A stretch of DNA of 64,000 nucleotides from Dasania phycosphaerae (GTDB lineage Bacteria; Pseudomonadota; Gammaproteobacteria; Pseudomonadales; Dasaniaceae), in contig NZ_JAPTGG010000004.1 in NCBI RefSeq assembly GCF_026891035.1, positions 62,001 through 126,000 on the forward strand, read 5' to 3'. The notes beneath the pieces are model-generated. The model did not search any database, was not told where the DNA came from, and saw only the letters and a list, made by a program, of their open reading frames with translations. The stretch's first letter is position 1. Every line of letters starts with the position of its first letter. Of the stretch, positions 35,491-45,191 are shown piece by piece. A program made the position numbers and the translations under genes.

Positions 35491-37845
35491 TTAGAAGCGC
35501 TGGCCAAATCGCACCCCGATTGTTCTGGGCCTATTAACACTGGTCACCCCTTCATCTATAGAGGCATCATAACCGGCATAGACCTTATTCAGCTCTGCCC
35601 GTTCGTCGGTGGCATTATCAATAAAGAAATCAACGCTGGTATTATTGATAGTAAAGCCTGCCGCCAGATTTAACACCTCATAGGAGGACTGTTTAGAGCG
35701 CACACTGACATCTAGCTCACTCCAACTGTCGTCGGTGTAGGAAAACGCCGCCTGACCATAAACGTTAAACTCACCCACATCAGTCGCATAGCGAGCTATG
35801 GCCGTGTATTGAATTTCAGGGACAAAGGGCATTTGTGTTCCCGAAGGGGCCAGCACCTCACCGTCATTAATAATGTCATCGTCCAATTCAGCATCATTAT
35901 AAGAACCGGAGAATTTCAAAATTAATTCATCGGTAGCAGCAAAATCAATATCAAACTCTAAACCGTTTACCGTAGCCTGACCGGCATTATAAATAATCGT
36001 TAGGTTTGAGACGTCAAAGTCTAAAATACTGTACTGGAAATCATCCCACTGCACTTGATAGATGGCACCATTAAAACGCAGGCGCTTCTCTAGCCAACTG
36101 GTCTTCCAACCAAACTCGTAGTTTTTGGTAAAGTCTTCCTCATAACCCGGTATGCCATCTACACGCGCACGGTTAACACCACCCGCCCTATAGCCTTCTG
36201 AGTAGGTGATATAAATCATCAAGTCATCGCTGATGTTATAGGTAAGGTTGCCCTTCCAAATAGAGTCTTCATTGGATTGTTTACCGTCTAATATCTTGGT
36301 ATCAAAACAAGGGTACTGGGGCACATTAGCGCCAGCACCTTCTACAAACTGGCCGTTAATATAATCCCCCGTACAGTGACCAATAAAACCATTAAAACCA
36401 TACAGTTTATTGTCATACTCATAATAACGCGCTCCCACTAGCGCGGTAATATCTTCAGTAATATCAAAGCTTACCTCACCAAATATGGCTTGATCTTGAT
36501 CATTACGAACTTGATGAGTTTGCCAAGTGGTCTTGCCGCCGGGTATAACTGAATCAGCCGAGTTCATATCGGGGACTACCCACTGTAGGTCAAATTCATG
36601 CTCTTGCTCTTGATAAAAGATACCGGCGATAAAGCGCAGGCGCTCATCTTGGGAAGACTGTATACGTAGCTCATGACTGGTGCGATTAAAATTCTCGTCG
36701 CCATCTACATACTGGCTGGGATTGGCGCAGGTCGTGCCATCGGCCTGATAATAAAGACAGTCGTAACCATAGTAGGCATAAACATCTTCTAGATACTCGG
36801 CATATCCGGTGTAATCATATTCAGATATACGATCTCTATCCAAATAAGCTCCGGCATAAACCAAGTCTAAATTACCCACCTTACCCTCTACGGTGAGGCT
36901 GGCTTGATACCACTCTTCATCGTAAAAAGTATCAAAATATTCTTGGGTATTAAGGTCGCCCAATTCATCGGGGTCATGACTGAAAACACCGTTGGACTTC
37001 ATTTCTTGATAAGTGATGCCGGGCGTTACCGTCCAGCGATCATTTAAGTCGACTTTTAATAAAGCCCGCATACCGGAAGTGGTGACATCATTAAAATTTT
37101 CTTCGGCTTTAGATGTTGCCGTAAGGCCGCTAGCAGCAAAAGTTACCGTTCTTTCAACATTATCAATATAACCGCCAGCTTTATCATGCCAGCCCACTAA
37201 ACGCAGGGCGGTATTATCGGCTAAAGGAATATTCACAAAGCCTTCTAAGGTATAGCCCTCATCACCATGCTCAACTTTATTACCGGAGACATCGTAGCCT
37301 GCTTCAAACTCACCCATAACTGGCTTATTGGTGATGATTCTTAAGGTGCCTGACTGGCTGCTCGCACCGAAAAGCGTGCCCTGCGGCCCAGCTAATGTCT
37401 CTATGCGCGCAATATCATAAGCGTGCAGGTCTAAGACCTCATTGATTGTAGTGATGGGTTGTTCATCTAAATATACCCCCACACTAGGCATAGAGGCTGA
37501 ATGGTTACCATCACCACCGCTGCTAATACCTCGCATATAGACTTGGGCTACACCGGGCCTAGTCGTGTCAAAAGATACTGTAGGTAAAAACTGAATATAG
37601 TCATCGAAGCCTTTCACATTGAGGTCACTAAGCGCCTCACCACCCAGAACCTGCACAGAAACAGCCGTATCCTGCAAATTAGCATCACGCTTTTGCGCGC
37701 TGACTATAACCTCTTCCAACACAGGTGCTGCGTTGATGGCATAAGTGGGCAGCAATAAGGCCCCGGCCAACAACTGACGACGGCGCTGCTGCATAAACGC
37801 AGCTAAGCGTGTTTTTGGTATTTTGCTCCAGTATTCATGTATCAA
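35491..37845 (-). CDS. TonB-dependent receptor (paired with sulfotransferase)
   Basis: A 784-residue receptor: a leader with QRRRQLLAGALLLP, a TonB-box region LEEVIVSAQKRD, plug motifs (YMRGISSGGDG, IETLAGPQGTLFGASSQSGT, LRIITNKPV), and a barrel ending RTIGVRFGQRF. No N-terminal signalling domain. The first codon is a TTG at 37845; ATG 37794 (residue 18) gives a neater signal peptide, and neither has a strong ribosome site. It is divergent from the second TPR-sulfotransferase gene across 247 bases. Ligand unknown. Confidence 0.93.
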   Translation of the reverse strand: MIHEYWSKIPKTRLAAFMQQRRRQLLAGALLLPTYAINAAPVLEEVIVSAQKRDANLQDTAVSVQVLGGEALSDLNVKGFDDYIQFLPTVSFDTTRPGVAQVYMRGISSGGDGNHSASMPSVGVYLDEQPITTINEVLDLHAYDIARIETLAGPQGTLFGASSQSGTLRIITNKPVMGEFEAGYDVSGNKVEHGDEGYTLEGFVNIPLADNTALRLVGWHDKAGGYIDNVERTVTFAASGLTATSKAEENFNDVTTSGMRALLKVDLNDRWTVTPGITYQEMKSNGVFSHDPDELGDLNTQEYFDTFYDEEWYQASLTVEGKVGNLDLVYAGAYLDRDRISEYDYTGYAEYLEDVYAYYGYDCLYYQADGTTCANPSQYVDGDENFNRTSHELRIQSSQDERLRFIAGIFYQEQEHEFDLQWVVPDMNSADSVIPGGKTTWQTHQVRNDQDQAIFGEVSFDITEDITALVGARYYEYDNKLYGFNGFIGHCTGDYINGQFVEGAGANVPQYPCFDTKILDGKQSNEDSIWKGNLTYNISDDLMIYITYSEGYRAGGVNRARVDGIPGYEEDFTKNYEFGWKTSWLEKRLRFNGAIYQVQWDDFQYSILDFDVSNLTIIYNAGQATVNGLEFDIDFAATDELILKFSGSYNDAELDDDIINDGEVLAPSGTQMPFVPEIQYTAIARYATDVGEFNVYGQAAFSYTDDSWSELDVSVRSKQSSYEVLNLAAGFTINNTSVDFFIDNATDERAELNKVYAGYDASIDEGVTSVNRPRTIGVRFGQRF

Positions 37846-38092
37846 TCCCCGTTATTGTTGTAGCTATTATTGTTAGAGAACTGAACAGCGGCCGCGTCCT
37901 TGCTTAATGCTATCGCAGCTCATAATTTGTACTCTAGACCGATTCCGTTAAGTTACAAGCCGCCTATAGAAGCCTTATCGGCACAAATGTAAATATAATG
38001 TAACATCCGCTGCGAACTTTGCAGTGTACCCCCTTATTAAGCGATACTATTAGCCGCCTGAGCGCAGTCACAATAATAAAACAGGAAGCCCT

Positions 38093-39751
38093 ATGAGCAC
38101 CGCCGCCAATAACCCCGATGCACCCACCATAGATAGTCTTAACCACAGTGATGCGGCCCTACCCGCCAGCGCTAAAAAACATCCTGAGCTAGTAACAGCC
38201 GCCGAGCACCTACAGCAAGGCGAGCTCTCCAAAGCCGAAACTCTAATTCGCGATGTTTTAAAAAAAGATCCTACAGATGTTTCAGCTATACGCCTGTTGG
38301 CGGATTTAGGCATACGCCTTAATCGTTTTGACGATGCCAAATTATTATTAGAGCGCTGCCTGCAACTGGCCCCCGATTTTCATTTGGCCAGGCACAACTA
38401 CGCCTCGGCGCTAATGCGCAGCCAAAAATTAGAAGCAGCCTTAGAGCAAGCCGAAAAATTACTCAGCTTAGATGCCAATAACGCTAACTATTTATTGCTA
38501 AAGGCGACCATCTTGGTACGCATGGGTGATCATCTTAGCGCCCTGCCTATTTATGAGCAGGTGTTTGCACAATACCCTCATCAAGCCAAAGCTCAACTCA
38601 GCTATGGCCATATTTTAAAAACTTTGGGGCGGGTAGACGAAGCCATTAGTGCCTATAGAAAAGTCATCAAACTAAGGCCAGAGCTGGGCGAGGTGTACTG
38701 GAGCTTGGCGAATTTAAAAACCTTTAGATTTAGCGATGAAGACATAGCCGCTATGCGCCAGCAAGTTACCGAGCAGGGCGGTAATGCCGAGGATCAAAGC
38801 CACCTGGCCTTTGCCCTAGGTAAAGCATTGGAAGATAAAAAGGAGTTTGATGAATCCTTTAAGTTTTATCAGCGCGGTAACGCTATACGCAGCATAGGCC
38901 ATGTGTATAGCCCTAAAAAAAATATGCATAACGCGGTAAGGCAAATTCACACCTGCAATGCAGAGTTTTTTAAGCAACGGCAAGGAGTGGGCTGCACAGC
39001 TAAAGACCCTATTTTTATAGTCGGCCTACCCAGAGCAGGCTCAACCTTATTAGAGCAAATACTGGCCAGCCACTCACAGGTTGAAGGCACCGCTGAATTA
39101 CCGGATATTATTGCTATGTCGCGAATGTTAGGTGGCAAACTAAAAAATAATCCCGCATCAAAATACCCCGAAATTTTAGCCGACCTGCCCCCCGAACAAT
39201 TTAAAGCGCTAGGCGAAAGCTATTTAAAAACGACTCGCATACAGCGCAGTGACACTCCGTATTTTATTGATAAAATGCCCAATAATTTTATGCACATAGG
39301 TTTAATCCATTTGATTTTACCTAACGCCAAAATTATTGATGCTAGGCGCCACCCTATGGCGGGTTGCTTTGCGGGCTTTAAACAATTATTTGCACAGGGC
39401 CAGACCTTTACTTATAAACTGGAGGATATAGGCCACTACTATCGCAACTATGTTAATGTCATGGACCACTGGGACAAAGTACTACCCGGCCGCGTATTGC
39501 GCGTGCAATATGAAGATATGGTGGCCGATGCCGAAACCCAAATACGCCGGCTATTAGAGTATTGCGAGCTGCCCTTTGAAGAACAATGCCTGCGCTTTTA
39601 CGAAACCGATAGAGCCATACGCACCCCCAGCTCTGAGCAAGTGCGACAGCCTATTTTTAAAGAGGGCTTAGAGCAATGGCGTAATTATGAGGCGCATTTA
39701 GGGCCGCTCAAACAAGCCTTAGGGCCGCTGTTAGAGCGCTACCCCATATAA
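38093..39751 (+). CDS. TPR-repeat sulfotransferase family protein (second copy)
   Basis: A 552-residue paralogue of the protein at 6.9 kb. TPR repeats fill about residues 35-250 (AETLIRDVLKKDPTDVSAIR, QLSYGHILKTLGRVDEAISAY). The sulfotransferase domain has FIVGLPRAGSTLLEQILASHS (PAPS 5' loop), KMPNNFMHIGLIHLILPNAKI and IDARRHPMAGCFAGFK (3' region), with the same ending (SSEQVRQPIFKEGLEQWRNY). Start is well supported by CAGGA before ATG 38093. No signal peptide. It is divergent from a TonB receptor gene. Acceptor unknown. Confidence 0.92.
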   Translation: MSTAANNPDAPTIDSLNHSDAALPASAKKHPELVTAAEHLQQGELSKAETLIRDVLKKDPTDVSAIRLLADLGIRLNRFDDAKLLLERCLQLAPDFHLARHNYASALMRSQKLEAALEQAEKLLSLDANNANYLLLKATILVRMGDHLSALPIYEQVFAQYPHQAKAQLSYGHILKTLGRVDEAISAYRKVIKLRPELGEVYWSLANLKTFRFSDEDIAAMRQQVTEQGGNAEDQSHLAFALGKALEDKKEFDESFKFYQRGNAIRSIGHVYSPKKNMHNAVRQIHTCNAEFFKQRQGVGCTAKDPIFIVGLPRAGSTLLEQILASHSQVEGTAELPDIIAMSRMLGGKLKNNPASKYPEILADLPPEQFKALGESYLKTTRIQRSDTPYFIDKMPNNFMHIGLIHLILPNAKIIDARRHPMAGCFAGFKQLFAQGQTFTYKLEDIGHYYRNYVNVMDHWDKVLPGRVLRVQYEDMVADAETQIRRLLEYCELPFEEQCLRFYETDRAIRTPSSEQVRQPIFKEGLEQWRNYEAHLGPLKQALGPLLERYPI

Positions 39752-39864
39752 AAGCTGATTCGCAATACCCGCCATATTTGTAACAATTTTTTTACAAGCT
39801 TTTCAGGACAGCTTTAATATTATTGCATAGACTTAGCAGCCATCTTTTACAGCCCCTCTGCTGA

Positions 39865-40833
39865 ATGGTGTGCACTATGCCCAACATGACTTTTGAACAA
39901 TTACTGCGCAATGGCCAGCCTATTATTCTCGATGGCGGCTTAGCGACGGAGTTAGAGGCGCAGGGCTATACACTTAACTCTAAGTTATGGTCGGCTGAAC
40001 TACTACTCAATCAACCGCAGGCAATTATCAACGCCCATCGCGCCTATTACGAAGCCGGTGCCAACTGCGCTATCACCGCCAGTTATCAGGCAACCCTTGC
40101 GGGCTTTATGAGCCTAGGCTTAAATGCCGAACAGGCGCAAGACTTAATACTGTCATCGGTGCGCTTAGCCATTACCGCACGCAGTGAATACTTAGCCCAG
40201 CACCCCGATAACAACAGACCGCTATTGGTCGCTGCCAGCGTAGGCCCCTATGGCGCACCTTTAGGCGATGGCTCCGAATATACCGGCAACTACGGCGTAA
40301 GCGATGCCAGCCTGGTTGAATTTCACCAGCAACGCTTGCAATGGCTGGATCAAAGCGGTGCCGATGTATTAGCTTGCGAAACCATACCCAGCCTACAAGA
40401 AGCCAAGGTTTTGCACTCGCTATTAGCCCAATGCCAAACTCCAGCCTGGGTGACTTTTTCCTGCCAAGATGGCCAACATTTAAATGACGGCAGCCCTATT
40501 GAAGCCTGCGCCCAACTCTTTGCTCAGCACCCCAAAGTGCGTGCTATAGGGGTTAACTGCAGCTCGCCACTGTTTATCAATGAATTAATTAGCCGTATCA
40601 AACAAACCGCGCCAGCGCTAGCCGTTGTGGTTTACCCCAACTCCGGCGAACACTATGAGGCCAGCACTAATAGCTGGCACGGAACAGCTAGCCCACTGGA
40701 GTGCGGTGAGGCCGCAGCCAGCTGGCAACAAAGTGGCGCGAGTATTATAGGTGGCTGCTGCCGTATGGGGCCTGAGCATATACGGCAAATTCAACAGCAC
40801 TTACAAGCTTCTTCTCCAGTTTCCAAACTGTAA
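39865..40833 (+). CDS. mmuM: Homocysteine S-methyltransferase
   Basis: A 322-residue Zn-dependent methyltransferase making methionine from homocysteine, using S-methylmethionine (or SAM) as donor. ILDGGLATELEAQGY at the start, SVGPYGAPLGDGSEYTGNYG, and the zinc cysteines in GVNCSS and GGCCRMGPEHI are diagnostic. In-frame starts at 39865 and 39877 cannot be separated. The DDAH-like gene follows 18 bases downstream. No amino-acid permease (mmuP) gene is adjacent. Confidence 0.93.
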   Translation: MVCTMPNMTFEQLLRNGQPIILDGGLATELEAQGYTLNSKLWSAELLLNQPQAIINAHRAYYEAGANCAITASYQATLAGFMSLGLNAEQAQDLILSSVRLAITARSEYLAQHPDNNRPLLVAASVGPYGAPLGDGSEYTGNYGVSDASLVEFHQQRLQWLDQSGADVLACETIPSLQEAKVLHSLLAQCQTPAWVTFSCQDGQHLNDGSPIEACAQLFAQHPKVRAIGVNCSSPLFINELISRIKQTAPALAVVVYPNSGEHYEASTNSWHGTASPLECGEAAASWQQSGASIIGGCCRMGPEHIRQIQQHLQASSPVSKL

Positions 40834-40851
40834 ATTTTTAGGAATTATTTT

Positions 40852-41613
40852 ATGTTTAGCAAAGCCATAGTTCGTACTCCCTGCCCCAATTTAATTGCGG
40901 GGATCAGCTCAGCTAATTTAGGCCAGCCCGATTATGCGCTAGCCCTAGAACAGCACCAGCAATATATAAAAGCTTTAGAGCAATGCGGTTTAGCAGTGAC
41001 GGTATTGCCCGCTGACAATGACTTCCCCGACTCCTGCTTTGTAGAAGACACGGCGTTGTGTACGCCTAACTGCGCCATTATTACCAACCCCGGCGCAGCC
41101 AGCCGCCAAGGCGAAGTGATAGACATGGCAAGGCATATACCCAACTTTTACTCGGCCATAGAAACTATAGAGGCGCCCGGCACAGTAGAAGCGGGCGATA
41201 TTATGATGGTGGGCAACCACTACTACATAGGGCTATCGGCTAGAACCAACCAACAGGGCGCTGAGCAAATGATTGCCCACTTAGAAAAGTACGGCCACAG
41301 CGGCTCGGTGGTTAGCTTGTCTGAAGTACTGCATTTAAAAACGGGGCTGGGCTATTTAGAAAATAATAAGCTCTTGGCCTGCGGGGAGTTTTTAACGAAG
41401 CCGGAGTTTCAACAATACACCTTGCTGGAAGTAGACCCCAGCGAGAGCTACGCAGCAAACTCAGTCTGGGTTAATGATACAGTGTTAGTGCCTGCCGGCT
41501 ATCCAAAAACCCAGCAGTTGATAGAGGATCAGGGTTATAAAACCTTGGCGGTAGATGTATCAGAATTTCGTAAAGTGGATGGCGGCTTAAGCTGCTTGTC
41601 GCTGCGTTTTTAA
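40852..41613 (+). CDS. Dimethylarginine dimethylaminohydrolase (DDAH)-like
   Basis: A 253-residue guanidine-modifying enzyme that should hydrolyse N-dimethylarginine to citrulline and dimethylamine. The catalytic set of the family is visible: acidic DSCFVEDTAL, His in SEVLHLKTGLGYL, and Cys at C248 in GGLSCLSLRF, agreeing with the C249 of Pseudomonas DDAH from memory. It follows mmuM closely on the same strand. A hairpin (41638-41673) ends the transcript. Activity on arginine itself is an alternative within the family. Confidence 0.9.
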   Translation: MFSKAIVRTPCPNLIAGISSANLGQPDYALALEQHQQYIKALEQCGLAVTVLPADNDFPDSCFVEDTALCTPNCAIITNPGAASRQGEVIDMARHIPNFYSAIETIEAPGTVEAGDIMMVGNHYYIGLSARTNQQGAEQMIAHLEKYGHSGSVVSLSEVLHLKTGLGYLENNKLLACGEFLTKPEFQQYTLLEVDPSESYAANSVWVNDTVLVPAGYPKTQQLIEDQGYKTLAVDVSEFRKVDGGLSCLSLRF

Positions 41614-41637
41614 GCTGCGCGCTTATGCCATGCAACA

Positions 41638-41673
41638 CTTAGGGGCGGGCTTAAGAATATAGCCGCCCCTAAG
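41638..41673. terminator. Hairpin between convergent DDAH and HDOD genes
   Basis: A perfect 11-bp stem (CTTAGGGGCGG at 41638-41648 with CCGCCCCTAAG at 41663-41673) lies between convergent stop codons. No long T-run follows, so termination strength is uncertain. Confidence 0.55.
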
Positions 41674-41681
41674 CTCTTAGC

Positions 41682-42926
41682 TCAACGCCCATTTAATAGT
41701 GCTCGAATCTCTGCGAGCTGCTCTTGACCCTCTTGGAATATTTCATGGGTTTGCTCTGGGCTGAGAGCAATTTTTTGAAATGCCGGTATGCTAGAAGCCT
41801 CATCAGCAGCATCCATACTGCCACCGCTTTGGGTAGCATACAGAGAGGCGACTTGCACCAAACCACAATAATCCAGCTCATCCTCTCCTTCACGGTGGCG
41901 CAGCCAGTCGCCATACTCCCTGGCCACAGCGACTAACTCGGGGGCGAAATCCCATTTCTCTAACACCATGCCACCTACATGGCCGCTGAGTAACATAATC
42001 ACCGAATCCAAATGTTGCTGGTCAGTACTTAAATCATAAAAGTGCTCAGCAAAGCTGATAATCACCAGTTCGCCTATGCGATGTAACACCCCGGCCAGCA
42101 TAGCCTCGTCTTCATTAAAGGTGGGCAAGTGCTTGGCCAGTACAAAACTAAAAGCGGCCACTTCTATGCTCTGTTTCCACAGCCGCTCCATGCGCTCTAT
42201 AGTGGTGTGGGAGTCAGATTTAAATAAAGATAAAACCGCAAAGCTGGTAACCAACTGTTTGGTGGTTATTATACCTAACCGCGATATCGCGGCCTGGGTG
42301 TTAGTACAACTGGAGACGCCTCGGTATAGCGGGCTATTTGCGGTTTTTAATAATTTGGCGGCAATCGCTGGGTCGGTATTAACCAAGGCGGCAATATCCG
42401 CTAGGTTACTATCTTTATCGTCGGCTTTTTCACGTATTTTCAACGCTGTCTCGGGCAAACTAGGCAACACAAAACGCCCAGCGGCCAACTCTTGCTGAAA
42501 CTCGTGCAGCAATATGCGGCCATCTTCCCCGGCCTGCGACTTCATATCACCCACCACAAAGCCATTAGACTGGTCGTTCATGCCCCTTTGTAGCTCATCT
42601 AATACCGACTTGCTCAGTGAGAAATACAATATATCGCTTGCAGCTACGGCCCGGTACATTCTGGGGCGCAAGCGTGCAATAGGTAGCTTGGCGCGGCTGT
42701 CGCTAGCATTCAACATTTGCTTGCGGCCATCTTTGGCTTCCAGGCTAATCTCACCTTGCACCAGGTAATATTCATCTATATCGATATCGCCTACATCAAA
42801 TAAAACACTGCCTTTGGCGGCGAGTTCTATATCGATATAGACTGCTATTTGAGCAAATAGCTCTTTATCTAAACGATCAAAAGGAGAGTATTGCGCAATT
42901 AATGCTAAATTTTTTTTGCTTTCCAT
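41682..42926 (-). CDS. Cyclic-nucleotide-binding-like plus HDOD signalling protein
   Basis: A 414-residue cytoplasmic protein. Residues about 15-140 resemble a cNMP-binding fold (LAAKGSVLFDVGDIDIDEYYLV, GEISLEAKDGRKQML). From about 150 to 380 is an HDOD domain (LPETALKIREKADD, LVNTDPAIAAKLLKTANSPLY, AISRLGIITTKQLV, AMLAGVLHRIGELVI). HDOD proteins are signalling scaffolds related to HD phosphodiesterases but lacking metal-site residues. Single gene, convergent with DDAH. The ligand of the N-terminal domain is unknown. Confidence 0.9.
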   Translation of the reverse strand: MESKKNLALIAQYSPFDRLDKELFAQIAVYIDIELAAKGSVLFDVGDIDIDEYYLVQGEISLEAKDGRKQMLNASDSRAKLPIARLRPRMYRAVAASDILYFSLSKSVLDELQRGMNDQSNGFVVGDMKSQAGEDGRILLHEFQQELAAGRFVLPSLPETALKIREKADDKDSNLADIAALVNTDPAIAAKLLKTANSPLYRGVSSCTNTQAAISRLGIITTKQLVTSFAVLSLFKSDSHTTIERMERLWKQSIEVAAFSFVLAKHLPTFNEDEAMLAGVLHRIGELVIISFAEHFYDLSTDQQHLDSVIMLLSGHVGGMVLEKWDFAPELVAVAREYGDWLRHREGEDELDYCGLVQVASLYATQSGGSMDAADEASSIPAFQKIALSPEQTHEIFQEGQEQLAEIRALLNGR

Positions 42927-42993
42927 AACTCAGTGTTATCACCTGTAGATTGCTATTCACTATAGATGATAATAACGGTTACGACGCCTATTC

Positions 42994-43026
42994 AAAACAA
43001 AAAAACCCGGGCATTGCCCAGGTTTT
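42994..43026 (-). terminator. Intrinsic terminator of the PEP-CTERM gene
   Basis: The stem AACCCGGGC / GCCCAGGTT (43004-43012 with 43016-43024, one C-A mismatch, loop ATT) is followed by a T-rich run on the minus strand. It lies 30 bases after the PEP-CTERM gene stop. Confidence 0.85.
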
Positions 43027-43056
43027 GTAGATTAATTAAAAACTAAGCTATAGAAA

Positions 43057-43911
43057 TTAAGCTTTCGCTTTTTTGCGACCCCAAATTAAGCCCGCTAAAC
43101 CTAATCCCAATAGGCCTAAGCTGCTAGGCTCGGGAGTACGAATAATGGTCTCCTGTACTTTGATGTCGACAAAAGCTGCGGTAAACGAATCCGCAGTTAA
43201 GCCACCGGCACGCAGTTGATTTAAATCCCATGCCGCACCACCAGTGCCAAAAGCTAATAAGGCATAATCGTTCCAGCTAGAGTTGCCGCTACCATAAGCC
43301 CCTGCACAGGTAGTAAAACCACCACTACCATCGGCCTTGTAGCCGGTACCATCACTGTCCATACCTAAGGCTACTGAGTTATCGCCACAGTATATGCTGG
43401 AGTTAATAACCGCATTTAATAGCGCTTTATCGCTGGCTAAATCGGCTGCCATAGAGGCATAGCTCAAACCTGCATCATGGGTATCGCGATCTTCGTCAGT
43501 GACTAAAATAATATTTCTTACTGAATTGGCTTGGCCGGTATAACCTAGAGCGGTATTAATGCCTGAGTAGCCATCCTCAAGAAAGCCATTGAGTAGTAAG
43601 CCCCCGGTAGCCGTATTAAACTCTGCCGCCGTACCAAACTCACCACCACCCACTAAATGACTATGACCGCCAGTGTGACCGCCACCACCGCCAAAACCGA
43701 CTAATCCATATTGCGCGCTAAACGGATCAGCACCCGCCTCTGCGGCTAAGGCTGTATCCAGTGAGGTTATCATACCGCCTATCCATGCGTGCTCCCCACC
43801 CATCGAGCCGGACTCATCGACCACAGTTACGATGTCTGTCGTAATAGCTGTAGCGAATACCGGTAATGCTGTTGACGCTAATATAGCCACAGCTAACTTT
43901 GTGAATTTCAT
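43057..43911 (-). CDS. PEP-CTERM protein with von Willebrand A-like domain
   Basis: A 284-residue secreted protein: signal peptide 1-20 (MKFTKLAVAILASTALPVFA), a VWA-like domain with the MIDAS motif DESGS followed by SMGG and late segments (NIILVTDEDRDTHDAG), and a C-terminal sorting tag (PEPSSLGLLGLGLAGLIWG, then RKKAKA) recognised by exosortase. It should be exported, cut near the PEP motif and released to the surface or matrix. No exosortase gene is in the window. A good ribosome site (GGGAG) precedes the ATG, and a CRP-like site lies about 250 bases upstream. Confidence 0.9.
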   Translation of the reverse strand: MKFTKLAVAILASTALPVFATAITTDIVTVVDESGSMGGEHAWIGGMITSLDTALAAEAGADPFSAQYGLVGFGGGGGHTGGHSHLVGGGEFGTAAEFNTATGGLLLNGFLEDGYSGINTALGYTGQANSVRNIILVTDEDRDTHDAGLSYASMAADLASDKALLNAVINSSIYCGDNSVALGMDSDGTGYKADGSGGFTTCAGAYGSGNSSWNDYALLAFGTGGAAWDLNQLRAGGLTADSFTAAFVDIKVQETIIRTPEPSSLGLLGLGLAGLIWGRKKAKA

Positions 43912-44113
43912 TTTATTGATCTCCCTTTAATAAATGTTTTTGCCAAAACAATACATTTCATTGCTGACTGGAGGTCAATATTTGCAATAACTAGACCAAA
44001 CGGATTATTACAATAAAAAACAAAGGCTTAGTAATTCATCTAGCCGCTAGCGTAAAACTATCCGACACGGCAAAAATGCAGCGCTACTGTTTTTAATTAA
44101 CTGTAGGAATATT

Positions 44114-44143
44114 AAAAACCCTGCTTATTTCTGAGCAGTTTTT
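44114..44143 (-). terminator. Weak terminator-like hairpin after the ion-channel gene
   Basis: CTGCT (44121-44125) pairs with AGCAG (44134-44138), with A-run and T-run flanks, so it could act on the minus strand after the channel gene. The stem is only five base pairs. Confidence 0.4.
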
Positions 44144-44155
44144 ACAAGGCTTTTA

Positions 44156-44171
44156 TGTGATATAAGTCACA
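44156..44171. promoter_or_regulatory. CRP/Vfr-like binding site
   Basis: TGTGATATAAGTCACA has two perfect CRP half-sites, TGTGA and TCACA, separated by six bases as in the consensus. It lies about 250 bases upstream of the PEP-CTERM gene start. The protein and its effect are not shown by sequence. Confidence 0.5.
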
Positions 44172-44246
44172 GTATTTATTTTGTTGGCCTATATATCCCC
44201 TTAAAATCGCTCAAAACAAGGTGATTATTTTTTCGACAGTCGCCAA

Positions 44247-45074
44247 CTATTTTTTTAATAGCCGCTCTATGCCGTCCAACTGTATTTTCATGGCTGCAAT
44301 TTGCTGCGCCAACTCTTCGCGCTCTTGATGCGCCTGCTGTACATCCTGGCTATTTTGCTCGGCGCTCATCACTTCTAAAATAGCGCCCACCATCATATTT
44401 AAAAACACAAAAGCGGTGAGAAAAATAAACGTGAGATAATAGACCCAGCTAATCGGGTAGACCGTCATGGTTTCATACATCACATCCGTCCAGTCTTCAA
44501 AGGTTGCAACCCTAAACAAGGTGAGCATGGAGATGCTGACATCATCCCATAGCACAGGGTTAATTTCTTGAAACATCAGCGAGCCTATAGCCGCATAGAT
44601 ATAAAAAATTATAAACATCAACAAGGCTATATAACCCATACGCGGTATGGCTTTAAGCAAGGAGTTAATTAAAAAGCGCAGCTCTGGCACTACCGATACC
44701 AAACGCAACACTCTAAACACCCGCAGCAAACGCCCCACCAACACGGCATCGGCATTGTCTAATGGTATTAAGCTACCGACCACCACCAAGGTATCGAACA
44801 CATTCCAACCATCACAAAAAAACCGGCGCTTTTTTTCGCATACGGCAAACCGCAAACAAAGCTCTATTAAAAAGAATACGGTAACCGCCCAATCTAGCGC
44901 CCATAATATTTGTTCGGCAACGGGTGGGATATCATAGGTTTTGGCCCCTATCATCAAAGCCGATAACACAATAATAAAAATCACCAAGCCCTGAAACCAT
45001 TGGCTGGATTCTAAAAACTGTAAATATTTTAAAAATTTCCATGAAGAGGGTGAAGGCATGGCAATATTTTTCAT
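44247..45074 (-). CDS. Voltage-gated ion channel (NaChBac-like, one-repeat type)
   Basis: A 275-residue ion transporter: six helices, with a charged S4 (VGRLLRVFRVLRLVSVVPELR) and a pore with the filter region RVATFEDWTDVMYE. This matches the TLESW position of bacterial sodium channels. A C-terminal coiled coil (SAEQNSQDVQQAHQEREELAQ) should hold the tetramer together. Glu followed by Asp in place of Ser makes the filter more acidic than NaChBac, so Na+/Ca2+ selectivity is open. Single gene. Confidence 0.9.
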   Translation of the reverse strand: MKNIAMPSPSSWKFLKYLQFLESSQWFQGLVIFIIVLSALMIGAKTYDIPPVAEQILWALDWAVTVFFLIELCLRFAVCEKKRRFFCDGWNVFDTLVVVGSLIPLDNADAVLVGRLLRVFRVLRLVSVVPELRFLINSLLKAIPRMGYIALLMFIIFYIYAAIGSLMFQEINPVLWDDVSISMLTLFRVATFEDWTDVMYETMTVYPISWVYYLTFIFLTAFVFLNMMVGAILEVMSAEQNSQDVQQAHQEREELAQQIAAMKIQLDGIERLLKK

Positions 45075-45191
45075 CGAGGGTCTACGCGCAAGATTTTAAT
45101 TTAACAGCGCTGAGAAACAACGCCATAGAAAGACACTAAGAACAATTTGGTGTGGCGCGCCTGCTGGCTAACGCCACTCACATATTATTGT

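Larger units (their letters stand above)
43912..44246. other. Intergenic region upstream of the PEP-CTERM gene
   Basis: 335 AT-rich bases. It contains a hairpin followed by T-runs on either strand (about 44114-44143) and a CRP-like palindrome (44156-44171). No gene is supported. Confidence 0.5.
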
